In this document: positions 17,759 to 29,074 of the stretch, in pieces
Layout of the letters: the number at the start of each line of letters is the position of its first letter
How positions within the stretch are numbered: the stretch's first letter is position 1
Assembly (NCBI GenBank): GCA_948144175.1
Contig: CANXME010001453.1
Coordinates: 1,116,001 to 1,180,000 of the forward strand
Reading direction: 5' to 3'
Origin: Closterium sp. NIES-65
Taxonomy: Eukaryota; Streptophyta; Zygnematophyceae; Desmidiales; Closteriaceae
Length of the DNA: 64,000 nucleotides
Made by a program: the position numbers and the translations under genes
The notes under the pieces: model-generated
Seen by the model: only the letters and a program-made list of their open reading frames with translations
Told to the model about the DNA's origin: nothing
The model's database searches: none

Positions 17759-18173
17759 CGGTGAGACATGAGGAGATTCGGCGGCGCTTGCGATGGGTTC
17801 GATTCCCGACAGCCCGCCCTTTCTGGTGCTGATGGCGCCATGAATTAGTGCAGACGAGAAAGCAAGAGAGGAATCGGGCTGAGAGGGAGAGGGAGAGAAA
17901 CAGGAGGAAAAGAAACAAGAGATTGGGTTGGAGGGAATGGGAGCATCAGTGCTTGCTGGTGCAGGAACCCTCGCAGCCCTCCAGCACAACATGGTTGCCA
18001 CATCCTGATTAGCTATCACTTCATGCTACAGCGTTACTGCCCAATGAAGTGCTGGCACCGCAGGAATATGAGATTCCCTGTTTTGCGGGCAAATGCACAC
18101 GGAACAAGTAAGAATTGCTTTCAGTGTTAGTTTCGTTACAACGCCGTAGAATCAATGTACTTGGGAAACGAAA

Positions 18174-18310
18174 GTCTGAAATTTCAGTGTGGCCTAACAA
18201 AAAAGGCTGAAAGATCAGTCCCACAAAAATCTCAACGCTGATTTTTCAGTGTAGGTAAAAAAAGGGCTGCCAAAATCAGGAATTTCAGGGTTTTTTTCCT
18301 GATATCTGAG
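18174..18310. repeat. right subterminal CTGA-N4-TCAG palindromes
   Basis: Four palindromes or near palindromes in 137 bp: CTGAAATTTCAG (perfect), CTGAAAGATCAG, CTGATTTTTCAG, and CCTGATATCTGAGG. Spacing is 30-60 bp. They mirror the left end and are probably protein-binding sites of the mobilising transposase. Confidence 0.6.
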
Positions 18311-18476
18311 GCCCTGGTCTGGACGTGGCGACTGCGAAGTAGTGGGAGGGGGGAAATCTCGGTAGATTGTAAGTGAATGTTCCACAATTTTGTATAGGGA
18401 GAAATTTTCGCGATATTCTTCCGTATTGCAGCTACTCGTTAACGACTATAATAACGAATTCGTAAGAAAAGGGGGA

Positions 18477-18729
18477 TGTTATAGAAAATCAGCCAAAAAG
18501 AGGGGTATAGTAGAAACGAGGTCTATCATAACACCCAACCCGCATAAGCTATCCGAGGGTCTACAATTACGGCGATGTGTTTTGTCCAGGAGAATACGGT
18601 AGGAGCCTTAGGGACTAACGAGAATGTGTTGATTAGGTCAAGGGAGGGTGATACAACCAAGGTGTCTATATAGTATTGTACATGCAACTCACTCGAGCAT
18701 ATATATATATCTACAAACATAGTTTGACA
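18477..18729 (-). repeat. possible 3' LTR of Copia relic F
   Basis: On the minus strand the block starts TGTCAAACTATG at 18729, right after a purine tract (CCTATGGGGGTG), and could end CTATAACA at 18477. That gives 253 bp with TGT...ACA ends. No second LTR is present, so the left edge is a guess; a purine tract on the plus strand just before 18477 also allows another reading. Confidence 0.3.
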
Positions 18730-18949
18730 CACCCCCATAGGCTCAGTGAGGAGCATCAAAACAAGTATGATATGAATGTGGTCACAAGATTAGTCAAGAA
18801 AGAAACACAGAATGATCAAGGTGGATCACGAAGTCACCACACATTCTGAGCACAAAGAGGGCACAAGGCCAGTTCAAGAGTTCGCAGACATATATAGAAG
18901 TACAGCCAGCAACAAGAGACAAGACTACTGGAATCAAGAGCCTACGTCA

Positions 18950-19596
18950 ACAAGGCCCAACTACAAACAGAGCCGGTGGTGGTCACCGGGCGAAAGGGCC
19001 TTGGTGAAGGCTAACTACAATTCATGCAATGTTTGCAGTGTTGGTCTCTAAGGTCACGAAGTCCAAGTGAGCCTGCCCACGTCGCTGTAACGCTCGCAGG
19101 AGAAAGTACCTGACATCGATGTCCTTCACTCTGCTCTCTAGTCGGGGTTCTCGACATAGGAGGATCATGGCCTTGTTGTCAGCGAACAAGGTCGGTGCAG
19201 AGCTCGACCGCTCACCAAGGTCGGTGAGCAAGAAGGTCAACAAGCGAAGCTCCTACGTAGCCATGGCACTGGCGTAGATCTCTGCCTCAGCACTAGACGA
19301 CGACCGAGTAGACCTCCACGACACAGCTCCAGTGCCCAAGCTGAAGCAATAGCCCTAAGTGGAAATCTGTGTCTCCAAGTCGTCGACGTAGGAAGAGTTG
19401 CAGTGATCGGTGAGTACAACTGGCTGTGTCCCTCCAAGCACAAGCCCCATGACTGATGTAGTCGCTAGGTACTTCGCCACTCTCACAGCAGCTGTCTAGT
19501 GAACAGGACGGTGTCTCCCAATCGCAACAAAGGAAGAGAGGACGCTGAGAGGAAAGGCGAGGTCCGGACGAGTACAATTCATGACGTACATGAGGT
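18950..19596 (-). pseudogene. Copia F: decayed reverse transcriptase/RNase H end
   Basis: Reading the minus strand from 19596 gives NLMYVMNCTRPDLAFPLSV, the Copia motif at the end of the reverse transcriptase, then a cysteine-containing RNase H region (GAVSWRSTRSSSSAEAE, LFADNKAMILLCREPR, VKDIDVRYFLLR) and, after a frame break near 19020, FTKALSPGDHHR. Several TAG stops interrupt it (for example near 19499, 19355 and 19258). The upstream part of pol is missing because Copia E is inserted at 19597 and the rest is not found beyond it. Nothing else recognisable lies between its end and the purine tract at 18730. Confidence 0.8.
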
Positions 19597-19838
19597 TGTT
19601 GGAGTAGGCTAGAGCTTGCTCTGGCCTCTATTTTTGTGTTCTTATGTTATTACTCCATGCTTACGCATTCAGGTTCATTCTAGGTTCATTTCGTAGTTTT
19701 TAGTACAAACCGAACACACCCTAGGTTCAATTAATGTTTCCAACCCTCTCTCTTTTGTACCTCGACATTCTCTTCCTAGTCGAACTTCTTTCACCTCACC
19801 AAAACCGCTCGCCATCCATGGCTTCTCGAAGTTCAACA
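19597..19838 (+). repeat. 5' LTR of Copia E with primer-binding site
   Basis: Begins TGTTGGAGTAGG and ends GTTCAACA, 242 bp, with inverted TGTTG...CAACA ends. TGGTATTCAGAGCC follows directly at 19839, one inserted T away from the initiator methionine tRNA site. The 3' LTR is not in the window. Confidence 0.6.
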
Positions 19839-22080
19839 TGGTATTCAGAGCCTAGTCCTAGGCGTTTCCCTTTTATCCGCTTCTCTTAGATTGTTTCTGG
19901 CCCTTAGGCCATTTCCGCGCTACTTAGCTAGACGATTTTCTTATTCTTTTAATTTCTCGTTTCCTTAAAGTCACACTTAGCATCCTCGCGGTTTTCTTCA
20001 TTTTAGTCACGTGGATGCTCTATTCCACTCCGTAGCACGCCTCCCTACTGTCCGTATTGCTCTCCCGCGCCTTCTCTTTTCGTCGCGCCTCCTCCTCCTC
20101 ACGTTTCCGGTGGTAGCGCGCTGATTTCTGCTCATAGCGCGCTCAGCCGCCCTCCCTCCCCTCCACCCCCTCCGGTCTCGTCGCGCGCGCATTGCGCTGC
20201 CGTCGCCGCGCGCGCTTCACTTCGTCGAGCAGTGCGCGCGCTTACCTCCCCTGCGGCGCGGCCTGCCCTTTCCCAATCCGCCCTCCCCTCCCTCACCCTC
20301 CTCCTTTCCTCTCTCCTTTGTGCATCCCTCCCTATCTCACCTCTTCCTCCTCATCTTTTCTCTCCTCATCTGCTGCAGCTCGTAAGTGCTTGTGGCACGC
20401 CCTTCCCACAAATCTGCCCCTTCACCATCCTTGTGGGGGACGTCCCCGTTATAATATTTTTCATTATTTTATCTTTCCTTTATCTTATTCTCTATTTTCT
20501 CCTCTTTATTTTGGTCTTTATTTCATCTCAATCGGCCTACTACTCTTTTTTCTAGAGCCTTCTATTTATTTCTCTTATTTCCTACTTCTCCCACCGACAT
20601 ATCTATTATACGGCACCGACAGCGCCGACAGTGGTGTATACGGTGTAATCTGGGCGTAATCCCAAGTGCCAATAGCCTTGCGTGCTTATGCGCACTTGTA
20701 ATTGTAGTATCGGGAAGGGCGTGTTCCCGAAGGTTCGTTTTATCTCATTTATCCTAGTATTTTCCGAGTATAAAAACGCCTTCAATTCAGTTTTAGTGAG
20801 AAGTTTTGATTGAAAATTCGATCTTGTGACAATCCTCCTCTCCTCTCTCCCTCTTAATCCCCTTCCACTCTTTTTCCTCCACCTCTTTTGTCTCCTCATA
20901 TGCTGCAACTGGTGGCTGATTGTGTTTTTGAAGTTGTTGCTCCTCCACACCTTTCCTCCTCCTTAGTACCCTCCCCTCAACTGCTCAACTGCAAACTCCT
21001 TCTCAACCCTCCCTCCTCTTTTTTTCCCTTTAGCGGCCCAGTAGCAGACAACCTCGCCGCTATCCCTCCTCCTCTTATTTTTCCCCTCAGTGGCACAGCA
21101 GCAGATTACTCCGCCACTATCCCTCCTCCTCTAGTTTCTCCCCTTAGCAGCGTAGCAGCAGACTATGTGAAGAGTGAGGAATGAAGAAGAGAGGGGCTTT
21201 GCACTAGCAGTAGTTGGCATACATATAGGAAACCCTAATTGGGTTGTACTCGCTATAGAGTACCCCACTGCAGGCTAGAAAATTATAACATTCTGACAGA
21301 CTACTCCGCCACTATCCCTCCTCCTCTTGTTTCTCCCCTCAGCGGCTCAGCAGAAACTACTCCGTCAATCTCCCTCCTCTTGTTTCTCCCTCCACCGGCT
21401 TAGCAGCAGACTGCTTCGCACTTATTCCTCCGCCTCTTATACCTCTCCCCTCATCTTCTCTGCAACTGTCTCCTCCTCCTTATGGCGACCTCTCTCGCCC
21501 TCCCCTCCCTCTCTCTACTGGTCCTTCAGCTTGCGCAGCGCAGTCAATTTCCCCAGTTGGCTGAACTATCTTGAGCGCACGCTGTCTAGCACCCTCGTGA
21601 GTGGCTTTAACCTCTGGTTTGTCACTCAGCAGAGTGGTTCTGGCGCCATTCCTAAACGTGCCTCTGCACCTACCTCTATCTCCTCTGACCCCTATGCTGA
21701 TGTCCTTTGTGCTGCTATAGCTGAAACTGAGCGGATTGCGGCCACGGCCCAAGCCAGTGCTGCGGCTGCTCCTGACAATGCTGTAGCCCGTGACCGCTCT
21801 TCGGCTCCCCTCCCTTCCTCACTTCCATTTTCCTCTCCACCTCCGTCGTCTGTTCCCATTCGCCCCCCCTTCCCCGCGCCCTACTCGCTCCATGACTCGC
21901 GCAATTTCTAATTTTCAGCACTCTGCTATTTTCACTCGTCTTTCTCTATCCCATAATGTTACTCTTCTTGAAGATCGCTTTGAGGAGCTCTTCAACATTC
22001 ATCCTGTTTCTCCTCTCCTGTGTGTCACCATTGGTGACCTTAGCGATTCTCCCACTCTTCTCTCTGTCGACACTGCTGCC
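19839..22080 (+). other. leader and internal region of Copia E, no recognisable Gag or integrase
   Basis: About 2.2 kb of strongly pyrimidine-rich DNA. A repeat of about 57 bp (around CTATCCCTCCTCCTCT and GTAGCAGCAGACT) occurs at about 21000-21180 and again, diverged, at 21299-21420. An open frame at 21327-21911 ends in a proline/serine-rich stretch of the kind that links integrase and reverse transcriptase, but I cannot assign it. Gag, protease and integrase appear to have been deleted or decayed beyond recognition. Confidence 0.5.
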
Positions 22081-22086
22081 ATTCCC

Positions 22087-23120
22087 ACCCCTCAGTCCTA
22101 CTCCGAGGCTGTGTTGGGCTTTAATGCCACTGAGTGGATGGCTGCTATCATTGCTGAGTTGAAACATTACCAGAACTAATTCCTACATTGACTCTGTCCC
22201 CCTCCCTGGCGCCACCATTGTCAAAGGCAAATGGGTCTTCCGTATCAAGCAGCTTCCTGGAAAACTTCGTGTCTTCAAAGCCCGCTACTGTGGATTCACT
22301 CAGCATGAAGGCATTGACTACTTTGCCACTTACTCCCTCACAGCCCGTCTCCCCACTCTTCGCCTCCTTCTTGACTTAGGTGCTCGCTCGAATTGGGAGA
22401 TCCATTCCATGGACGTTTCCAATGCTTTACTCCAAGGCGAGGTGCATGAGCGCATATTCTTTGAGCGCCCCACTGGCTTTCCTCGCCCTTTTCCTCCAGG
22501 CACGGTTTCGGGATTGAAACGACCTGTGTATGGCCTTAAGCAGGCCACACGTGAGTGGCACACCAAGCTCTCCTCCACCCTTCACTCTCTTGGCTTCTCT
22601 ACCTCCACCTCCGACCCTAGTTTTTTCATTCGCACATCCCCCCCACAGGCTTTACATGCTTGCCTATGTGGACAATTTGGTGCTGCATGCTGAGGACTCC
22701 GCCAATCTTGCAGCCGTCAAGAAAGCCCTGCAGGCGTGTCTCGTATGCAAGGATCTTGGCGAGCTTCGTTACTACCTTGGCATGGAGATCCGTCGTAATT
22801 GTGCTACCCGCACCATCTCTCTCTCCCAGTCGTTCTACATCCAGTCCATCCTCCAGCGGTTCGAGATGTTGCAGGCCAAGCCGGTCTCCACCCCTCTTCC
22901 TGCTAACCATCAGCTCACTGCCCCTGCCGTGCATGCTCCCTCCTCTGAGCTGCGGCCTTATCTTGAGCTCGTTGGGTCTCTCATGTATGCTATGATGTGC
23001 ACTCGCCCCGACCTTGCCTACCCCCTCAGTGTTCTCCCTCGCTTTGTTGGTCTAGGCCGCCACACTGACGTGCACTGGGTGGCTGCTAAGCGCGTCTTGC
23101 GCTATCTGCGCTCTACCTCT
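22087..23120 (+). pseudogene. Copia E reverse transcriptase, frameshifted and truncated
   Basis: Copia-type reverse transcriptase in three frames: YSEAVLGFNATEWMAAI before a stop at 22177, then TIVKGKWVFRIKQLPGKLRV through MDVSNALLQGEVHERIFF and YGLKQATREWHTKL, then, after a shift near 22650, MLAYVDNLVLHA and DLGELRYYLGMEI to CTRPDLAYPLSV and RVLRYLRSTS. The usual YVDD is YVDN. The gene stops at 23120, where the LTR of Copia C begins, so RNase H is missing. It resembles relic F in sequence, so the two may belong to one clade. Confidence 0.85.
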
Positions 23121-23312
23121 TGCGGAGAATATTATTCTATGGGAGAGCTTGACTAGCGTGGGACACACAGTCAGAGTTCTGGCAGTGTTTTTCAGAAGTG
23201 AACTTGGTTGCCTTGGTAGAATTCAAGCATAGTTCCACTAGCAAAAGTTCATAGAACAAGAATATGGTAAAAGCAAAGAGAACCAAATAGCAAAGACAAT
23301 GAACCCCATAGA

Positions 23313-24405
23313 TGTTGGGTGCAAATTCACATTGCACGACATCCTGCCGTCTGTTTGTACGAGTATGCGTGTGCGAATGCATTTGCGTGTGAATGGTATG
23401 TTTGTGTGTTTGTTTGCTTTCGCAATTTTCGCTTGAAGCATTTGCAGGTACTCGCAAAATGTGCGCTTCGGCATAACATTGTACGCGCTATGAACAGTAG
23501 AAGCAGAAAGGACGAGCTCGCAAAGGAACCCAAGATGGAAGCTTTGCGGTTCAACTTACTTGATTGCGCAGATTCAGTTCTATCCAACTCGAAATTGTAC
23601 TGTTTTGTTTGGTTGACTATAGTGTAGCAGGGCAGGCACTATAGGGGTACAATTTAGGTGAAGGTTGGATGTTGTTTGTCTGTATCTGCATGCTACAGGG
23701 CCAGGGGAAACCAGCGGAACCAGCATTTGGCTGGTTGGGCAAAGACAAAACAGGTTCTGTTTTTAGGACCTGAACCTGGTTGTTGTTTTCCCAGGTTGGA
23801 AAAACAGAACCAGAGGTTGTTCACCAACCTATCACCTGCTATTTTGTTCAGCCAGGTTGGTTCTGTTGCTTGGAATTATTTGGGATCATCCCTGGTTGTT
23901 CCCAGGTTGATTCCCAAGGTCCTTGCTAGCTAGAGCTATTTATTCCTTCTCTGTTTGTACCTGAATATAGTGAAATTGATTCAAGCGAATTCCTTCCTTG
24001 CTGGAATTTCTTTTCTACGCGGTGCGATGGCGGAACGCTACCCGAGTCAACGCTAGTACGCTAGCACTCCAACGCTAGGCTAACGCTGTCCGAGCCATAA
24101 CTTCGTAATGGCAGAACTTTTCGCGAGGCAACTTGGCTTATTTTAAAGCTCTTAGAGTGAGCTTCGATATAGGAAATTCTCAGCTTAATCCGGTCGACGG
24201 TCTGCACGATACGCTGCGCGACGCTCAAGGTACTCTTGCTGTTTTGACTAAGTCCCTCTTGATCCCTCTCTCTACAAACTCGGACCCGAGGATAGGGGCT
24301 GGTCTTGTACCAGGCACCCAAGGACCCTTGGAGGTGACCCCGAGGAGAGGTTTTAAGTGTGATAAAGTCTTAATAGCTTGAGTTTATTAGGCCCTTACAC
24401 CAACA
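23313..24405 (+). repeat. 5' LTR of Copia A1
   Basis: 1093 bp, TGTTGGGTGC...TACACCAACA, with target duplication ATAGA to its left. AGC and TGGTATCAGAGC (initiator tRNA site) follow at 24406. Positions 23700-23920 hold a dense run of CAGGTTG, AACCTG and AACCAG motifs. It differs from the A1 3' LTR at 23667 (G) against 29429 (C), plus a change at the A2 insertion point; I saw no other difference. Confidence 0.95.
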
Positions 24406-24451
24406 AGCTGGTATCAGAGCTGCGTTATAGTGATCCTCGATATAGGTAGCT

Positions 24452-27400
24452 ATGGCGGGCAACACCTCGGCGGTAGCTGGTGAATCTTCAGCCCAAGATC
24501 GTAGCGGCAGCCATGATTCTGGTGTTTCTGCGCCAAGGGGAGCGCGAACAAGCCAGGGCTCGCTGATCAAGGAGGTGCTGAAAAACTTCACCGTCGAGAA
24601 GTTCAATGGTGAGGGCTATGATGATTGGGCCTGGAAAATGCAACTTTATTTCCGTCAAATCGGATTGCTGAAACTAATGATTGGGGAGGAGCCTAGACCG
24701 AGTGACCCCGCCCTTCAGGAAGATTGGGACGAGCGCGCCTCGGCTGGCTACTACTTGATGTCGCAGAGTTTGGAGCTGAACCAGCGTCACCACGTCATGC
24801 ACCTGCTGCCGGAGGCTGAGTGTGGTCCGAAGGCGTGGACGGTGTTGAAGGAGCTGCACGCCCCGACCTCCGTTGTTGCAACATTGATGCTGGAGAGGGA
24901 GCTGTCCGCGTTGCGCCTGAGCGAGGGAGAGCCGGTGCAACCTGTCCTGGACAAATTGCGCGACCTCTACGCGAAGTTGGCGACCGCGGGAATCACCTAC
25001 CCGGAGCAAACAAAGTGCTTGAAGATGCTCTCGCTGCTGCCGGAATCGTGGCTTCAATTTACGAGCGGATTGAGCCTGCCGCAGAACCAGAGCTTGTGGA
25101 CGCTCGAGTGGGTGCGGACGAAGATTCTGGAGGAAGACTTCCGTCGCCGCCAACTGAGGGGTGGAGACGACGGCAGCAGCGGCTACGGGATGCAAGGGAG
25201 CCGACGTGGCAAAGGACGTGGCTTCGGTGGTGCTGGACGCGGTGCAAAGAAAGACGATGACTCCAACGACCAACAAGGAGGTACCGGTTGGGGTCGCGGT
25301 GCAAAATCTGGACGTGGGGGCAAGTCGGGTGCTGGTGGCAAAATGAAAGGGAGTTGCTGGTATTGTGAGAAGGAAGGGCACCCCTGGTTTTTGTGCTATA
25401 AGAAACCCGATGGATGGACCCCCCAGAATCGTCACCAGGATGGCGGCGCGCGGAGGAACCAGAAAAACGGCGCCAACATGGTCGCTGATTAGTCCGACAA
25501 CAACCCGAAGGGCAACGGCGGTGCGGAGAAGAAGAAGGAGCGCACCGCGGGCCAATTCTTCCATATGGGAGACAAGGGGGAGCAAGGAGACGCCTCTGCT
25601 AAGGCTGGAGCAGAGCTGCACCCCCTGGACTATTGGGTGTTGGACACAGGCGCTGCTTGGACAATGACGCCGCGCAAGGACCTGCTGGACGACGTACGCG
25701 CTGCACCGATTAATGAGGTGTGCTCTGCCTCTGGACACATGTTGAAGGTGGCTGGTGCGGGACGAGCTGCATTTAAGGGAGCGGATGGCAAGCCGGTGGT
25801 GCTGCACGACGTTCTCCTCGTCCCCGACCTGAAGGCCAACCTCATCTCCCTCCGTAAGCTTGGCAAGGCTGGGGTGAACACCAACACGGATGGGGCTCGC
25901 ACTTATAAGGGGAAGCTGGGCAATCGGGTGCTTTGGGATCTGCACGAGAGCAAGGACGTGTACAGATCTATGTGGCAGCTGCCGGCGCTGGCGTGGCACG
26001 GTGGGGGGCAGGCTGGAGAGGGGTCTGCATCCCAGGGGGAGTGCAACGCCGTTGGAGGGGTTGGTGTGAAAGTGTCGGCCAGATCTGGGGAGACAGATTG
26101 GGCAACTGCACACCGACGTTTGGGGCATGTGGCAATGCCTTTGCTGAAGCAGCTGGAGAAGGATGGAGCCGTTAAGGGCTTAAAGCTGAACGGACAACCA
26201 CCCGATGATAACTGTGAAATTTGCCTCCTTTCAAAGTTCACCCGTTTCCCCTTCCATAGTGTGGCTGGCAGGAGCAAAAAGCCGTTGGAGCTGGTCCACA
26301 TGGACTTGGTGGGGCCGCTGCCGGTGCAAGGGCACAAGGGGGAGCGGTACTTCCTAACCATAGTGGATGACTGGAGCAGGCTAATGTGGGCGTATCCGCT
26401 GAAGCGGAAAGATCACGCCGCCTCCACGATTCGGGACGATTGGCTGCCGTTCGTGGAGAAGCAAGCGGAGTGTGTGGTGAAGCGGATTAGGACAGATCGG
26501 GGTGGTGAGTTCCTTGGAGCTGAGATGACGGCCTGGCTCAAGAAGCAGGGCATCCAGAGGGAGCTGACCACGGCTTACACCCCACAGTCCAACGGTGTAG
26601 CAGAACGGGCGAACCGGACAATTCCGGAGACAGCTAGGGCGCTGCTCATAGAATCTGGGCTGGGCAACTCCATGTGGCCCCATGCTGTTCGGCACGCTAC
26701 CGTCGCTAGGAACAGGGTACTCACAAAGGTTGGGGATGACTCGTGGGTGCCGTTGGAGAGGTGGCTTGGGAGGAAGCCGCCGGTGGACATGCTGAGGGTG
26801 TTCGGTTGCATGGCAGTCGCCCACGTCCCCAAGACCTACCGCAGTAAGTTGGGGGCGAGTGCAATCTGGTGTGTGCATTTGGGGCTGGCTGCTGAGAGCA
26901 AGGGATGGCTGCTGTGGGAGCCTTCCAAGGGTGTGTTGTTTGACAGCAGGGATGTGAAGTTTGTTGAGGGCATGATGTATGGGAGCTGGGAGAAACAGCC
27001 GGAGGCCAGGGTGTCCCAGCAGATGGAGCAGATCACCATGCAGCTGGACCTGACTCCTAGTGTGTGGGAGGAGGGAGAGGAGGCAGCTGCAGAGGGTGGT
27101 GATAAAGAGAAGGTGCAGGAGGCACCTGCTGGTGGAGGTGATGGTGTGGAGATTAGCGGTAGCACTAGTGGAGCTGCTGGATCCGAGGGAGGAGAGCAGC
27201 AGCAGGGGAAAACTAAGAAGCCGAAGGGTGTTATTATGAAGGGATGGGAGACACCCGTCTCCAGGCCAGGACGTACCCGTATGGCTACTAAGAAGCTGAC
27301 TGCAGGAGCTGATGTAGCGGAGCAGCAGCTTGGGACCGAGGAGGCATTGCTGATTCTACCGCATGGCTATGACCCGGATGAGGAGGATCAACCTGCGTAC

Positions 27401-29032
27401 TGTTTTCTTGCCCCTGCACCAGAGGAACCAGCTAGCATGGAGGAGGCATTAGCTGGACCAGATAGGGACAAATGGCTAGCTTCCAGGGATGCTGAATACC
27501 AGAGCCTGCTGGAGAATGGGACTTGGGAACTAGTGGTGCTGCCTGAGGGAAAGAAAGCGGTACAATGCAAGTGGGTGCTAAGGATCAAGACTGACGACAA
27601 GGGGCAGGTCACCATCTACAAGAGTAGGTTGGTGGCTAAGGGGTTTATGCAGAAGGAGAAGCGGGACTTCAATGAGATCTTTGCTCCCACTGCCAAACCC
27701 CCTACCCTTCGTGTCTTGTTGGCAGATGCAGCCGTTAGTGGGAAGTTCATTATCCAGATGGACATATCAACGGCATTTCTCAACGGGATTTTAGAGGAGG
27801 AGGTGTTCATGACGCAGCCACCTGGGTATGAGGATGGTACGGGCAGGGTGTGCAAGCTGAAAAAGTCCATCTATGGCTTGAAGCAGGCGCCACGCTGCTG
27901 GTACCAGAAGTTGGCAGCTGTTTTAGAGGAGATGGGATTCAGGACCAGCAGCTGTGATGAGAGCCTCTTTCTCAAGGGGGAGGGGGAGAAGCTGGTGCTG
28001 TTTCTGGTCTATGTGGACGACATTCTTCTCTTTAGCAGCAGCATGAAGGAGGTCCAGAAGGTGCAGCAGCAGCTGATGGAGAACTTCAAGTGCAAGAACC
28101 TTGGGGAGGTAAAGTACTACCTCGGGATGCACGTGGAGAGGGATCTGGATCACAGGTGGTTGAAGCTGCACCAGGAGAAGTTCATCAAGGAGCTTGGGGA
28201 GAAGTATGGAATTGAGAATGAGCGCAAGGTTGCAACTCCCCTGCCAGCAGAATTCAAGCTTGTGAAAGCTGCAGAGGATGAAGGAGTTGAAGCCGAGGAG
28301 CAGCAGCAATTTCAGTCCTTGGTGGGCAGCCTCTTGTATGCAGCAGTTCACACGAGACCCGACATCTCTTTCTCGGTTGGGCAGCTGGCTAGGGTAGTGC
28401 AGAATCCATCAGAGGAGCAGGTGGATGCAGCTGAGCGTGTGGTGAAGTATCTAAACTCTCACCCAAGCATTGGAGTTCAATACTCCGCATCTGCACAGGT
28501 GAAGCAGAAAGGGGTTGAGGTGCTGAAAGAGAAGGGGGAGAGGCTTGGAGAAGGCAAGCTTTTTCTTACTTGCTTTACTGATGCTACGTGGGCCTCTGAG
28601 AAGGAGGATTCCTCATCTGTGGGAGGATACATCTGCGTAGTTGCGGGAGGACCGGTTAGTTGGAGGTCAAAGAAGCAGACGGAGACAGCACTCTCTTCCG
28701 TGGAATCAGAGTACATGGCGATGTTCCATGGGGTGAAGGAGGTGATTTGGCTGAGGAGGCTGTTGGAGGAGATTGGCCAGGAGCAAAAGGTTGCTACGCC
28801 GCTGTTTTGTGATAGCAAGGGAGCTCTTGGGATGGCCAGGAACGCTGTGCTTCATGGGCTGAATAAGCACATGCGTATCAAGTGGCACTGGCTGCGTAAG
28901 GAGGTGAAGAGGGGGACGGTGAATCCGATCTACATCAAGACTCACCAGCAGCCAGCAGACTTCCTCACCAAGAGGCTTGCGGATGAGCCTCATTGGCGTT
29001 GTGTGCGCATGAGTGGAATGAGCATGAACTAG
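24452..29032 (+). pseudogene. Copia A1 Gag-Pol with a single nonsense codon
   Basis: Same 1526-codon frame as A2, but codon 347 is TAG (25490-25492) where A2 has TCG. This leaves a 346-residue Gag (24452-25492) ending just after the zinc knuckle CWYCEKEGHPWFLC (302-315), and an open frame from 25565. Pol contains protease DTGAAW (D398), integrase with HMDLVGPL (D618), RTDRGGEF (D682) and NGVAERAN (E718; D-35-E spacing), reverse transcriptase with YVDD (1187-1190), and RNase H (TDATWASE at about 1376, DSKGALGMARNA). No other stop or shift. Gag could still be made, but Pol would need readthrough. Confidence 0.93.
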
Positions 29033-29056
29033 TATGTAATGATGGGGATGCAGCCG

Positions 29057-29074
29057 GCAGGCTGAGGGGGAGTG
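29057..29074 (+). promoter_or_regulatory. polypurine tract of Copia A1
   Basis: CAGGCTGAGGGGGAGTG directly precedes the TGTTGGG start of the 3' LTR at 29075; it is the expected primer for plus-strand synthesis. The same tract occurs in A2 and D. Confidence 0.85.

Larger units (their letters stand above)
17047..18316. mobile_element. non-autonomous hAT-like element carrying a captured gene fragment
   Basis: CAGGGCCTCAGAT at 17047 is repeated in exact inverse at 18304-18316, giving 13-bp terminal inverted repeats with the CAGGG...CCCTG ends common among hAT elements. Flanks GTCGGCAC (17039-17046) and GTCTGGAC (18317-18324) agree at 6 of 8 positions, as a decayed 8-bp target duplication would. 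Both ends hold several short palindromes of the form CTGA-N4-TCAG. The element is 1270 bp and has no transposase. Its middle contains a broken minus-strand HMG-CoA reductase fragment. The terminal repeat continues one or two bases outward (AC), so the exact edge could move slightly. Confidence 0.65.

Noticed and set aside
17770..17830. tRNA-like T-loop sequence GGTTCGATTCCC near 17790
   Set aside because: The flanking bases do not form a T stem or an acceptor stem, and no D or anticodon arm lies upstream.
17353..17832. 159-codon plus-strand open frame
   Set aside because: It is the complement of the HMG-CoA reductase fragment and of pyrimidine-rich DNA next to it; the protein has no recognisable motif.
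16590..18316. A larger element starting near 16595 (CTGAGGTTTCAGACCCTGG)
   Set aside because: That sequence resembles the subterminal motif but is a direct, not inverted, match to the right end; the exact inverted match and flank duplication are at 17047.
20232..20659. Open frames in the pyrimidine-rich leader of Copia E that look like membrane segments
   Set aside because: Leucine/serine/proline-rich translations are expected from CT-rich DNA; there is no homology or start context.
24674..26128. 484-codon open frame antisense to Copia A1, also present in A2 at 33725-35179
   Set aside because: It is preserved only because the two copies are nearly identical; it has no recognisable domain and mirrors the codon composition of gag-pol.
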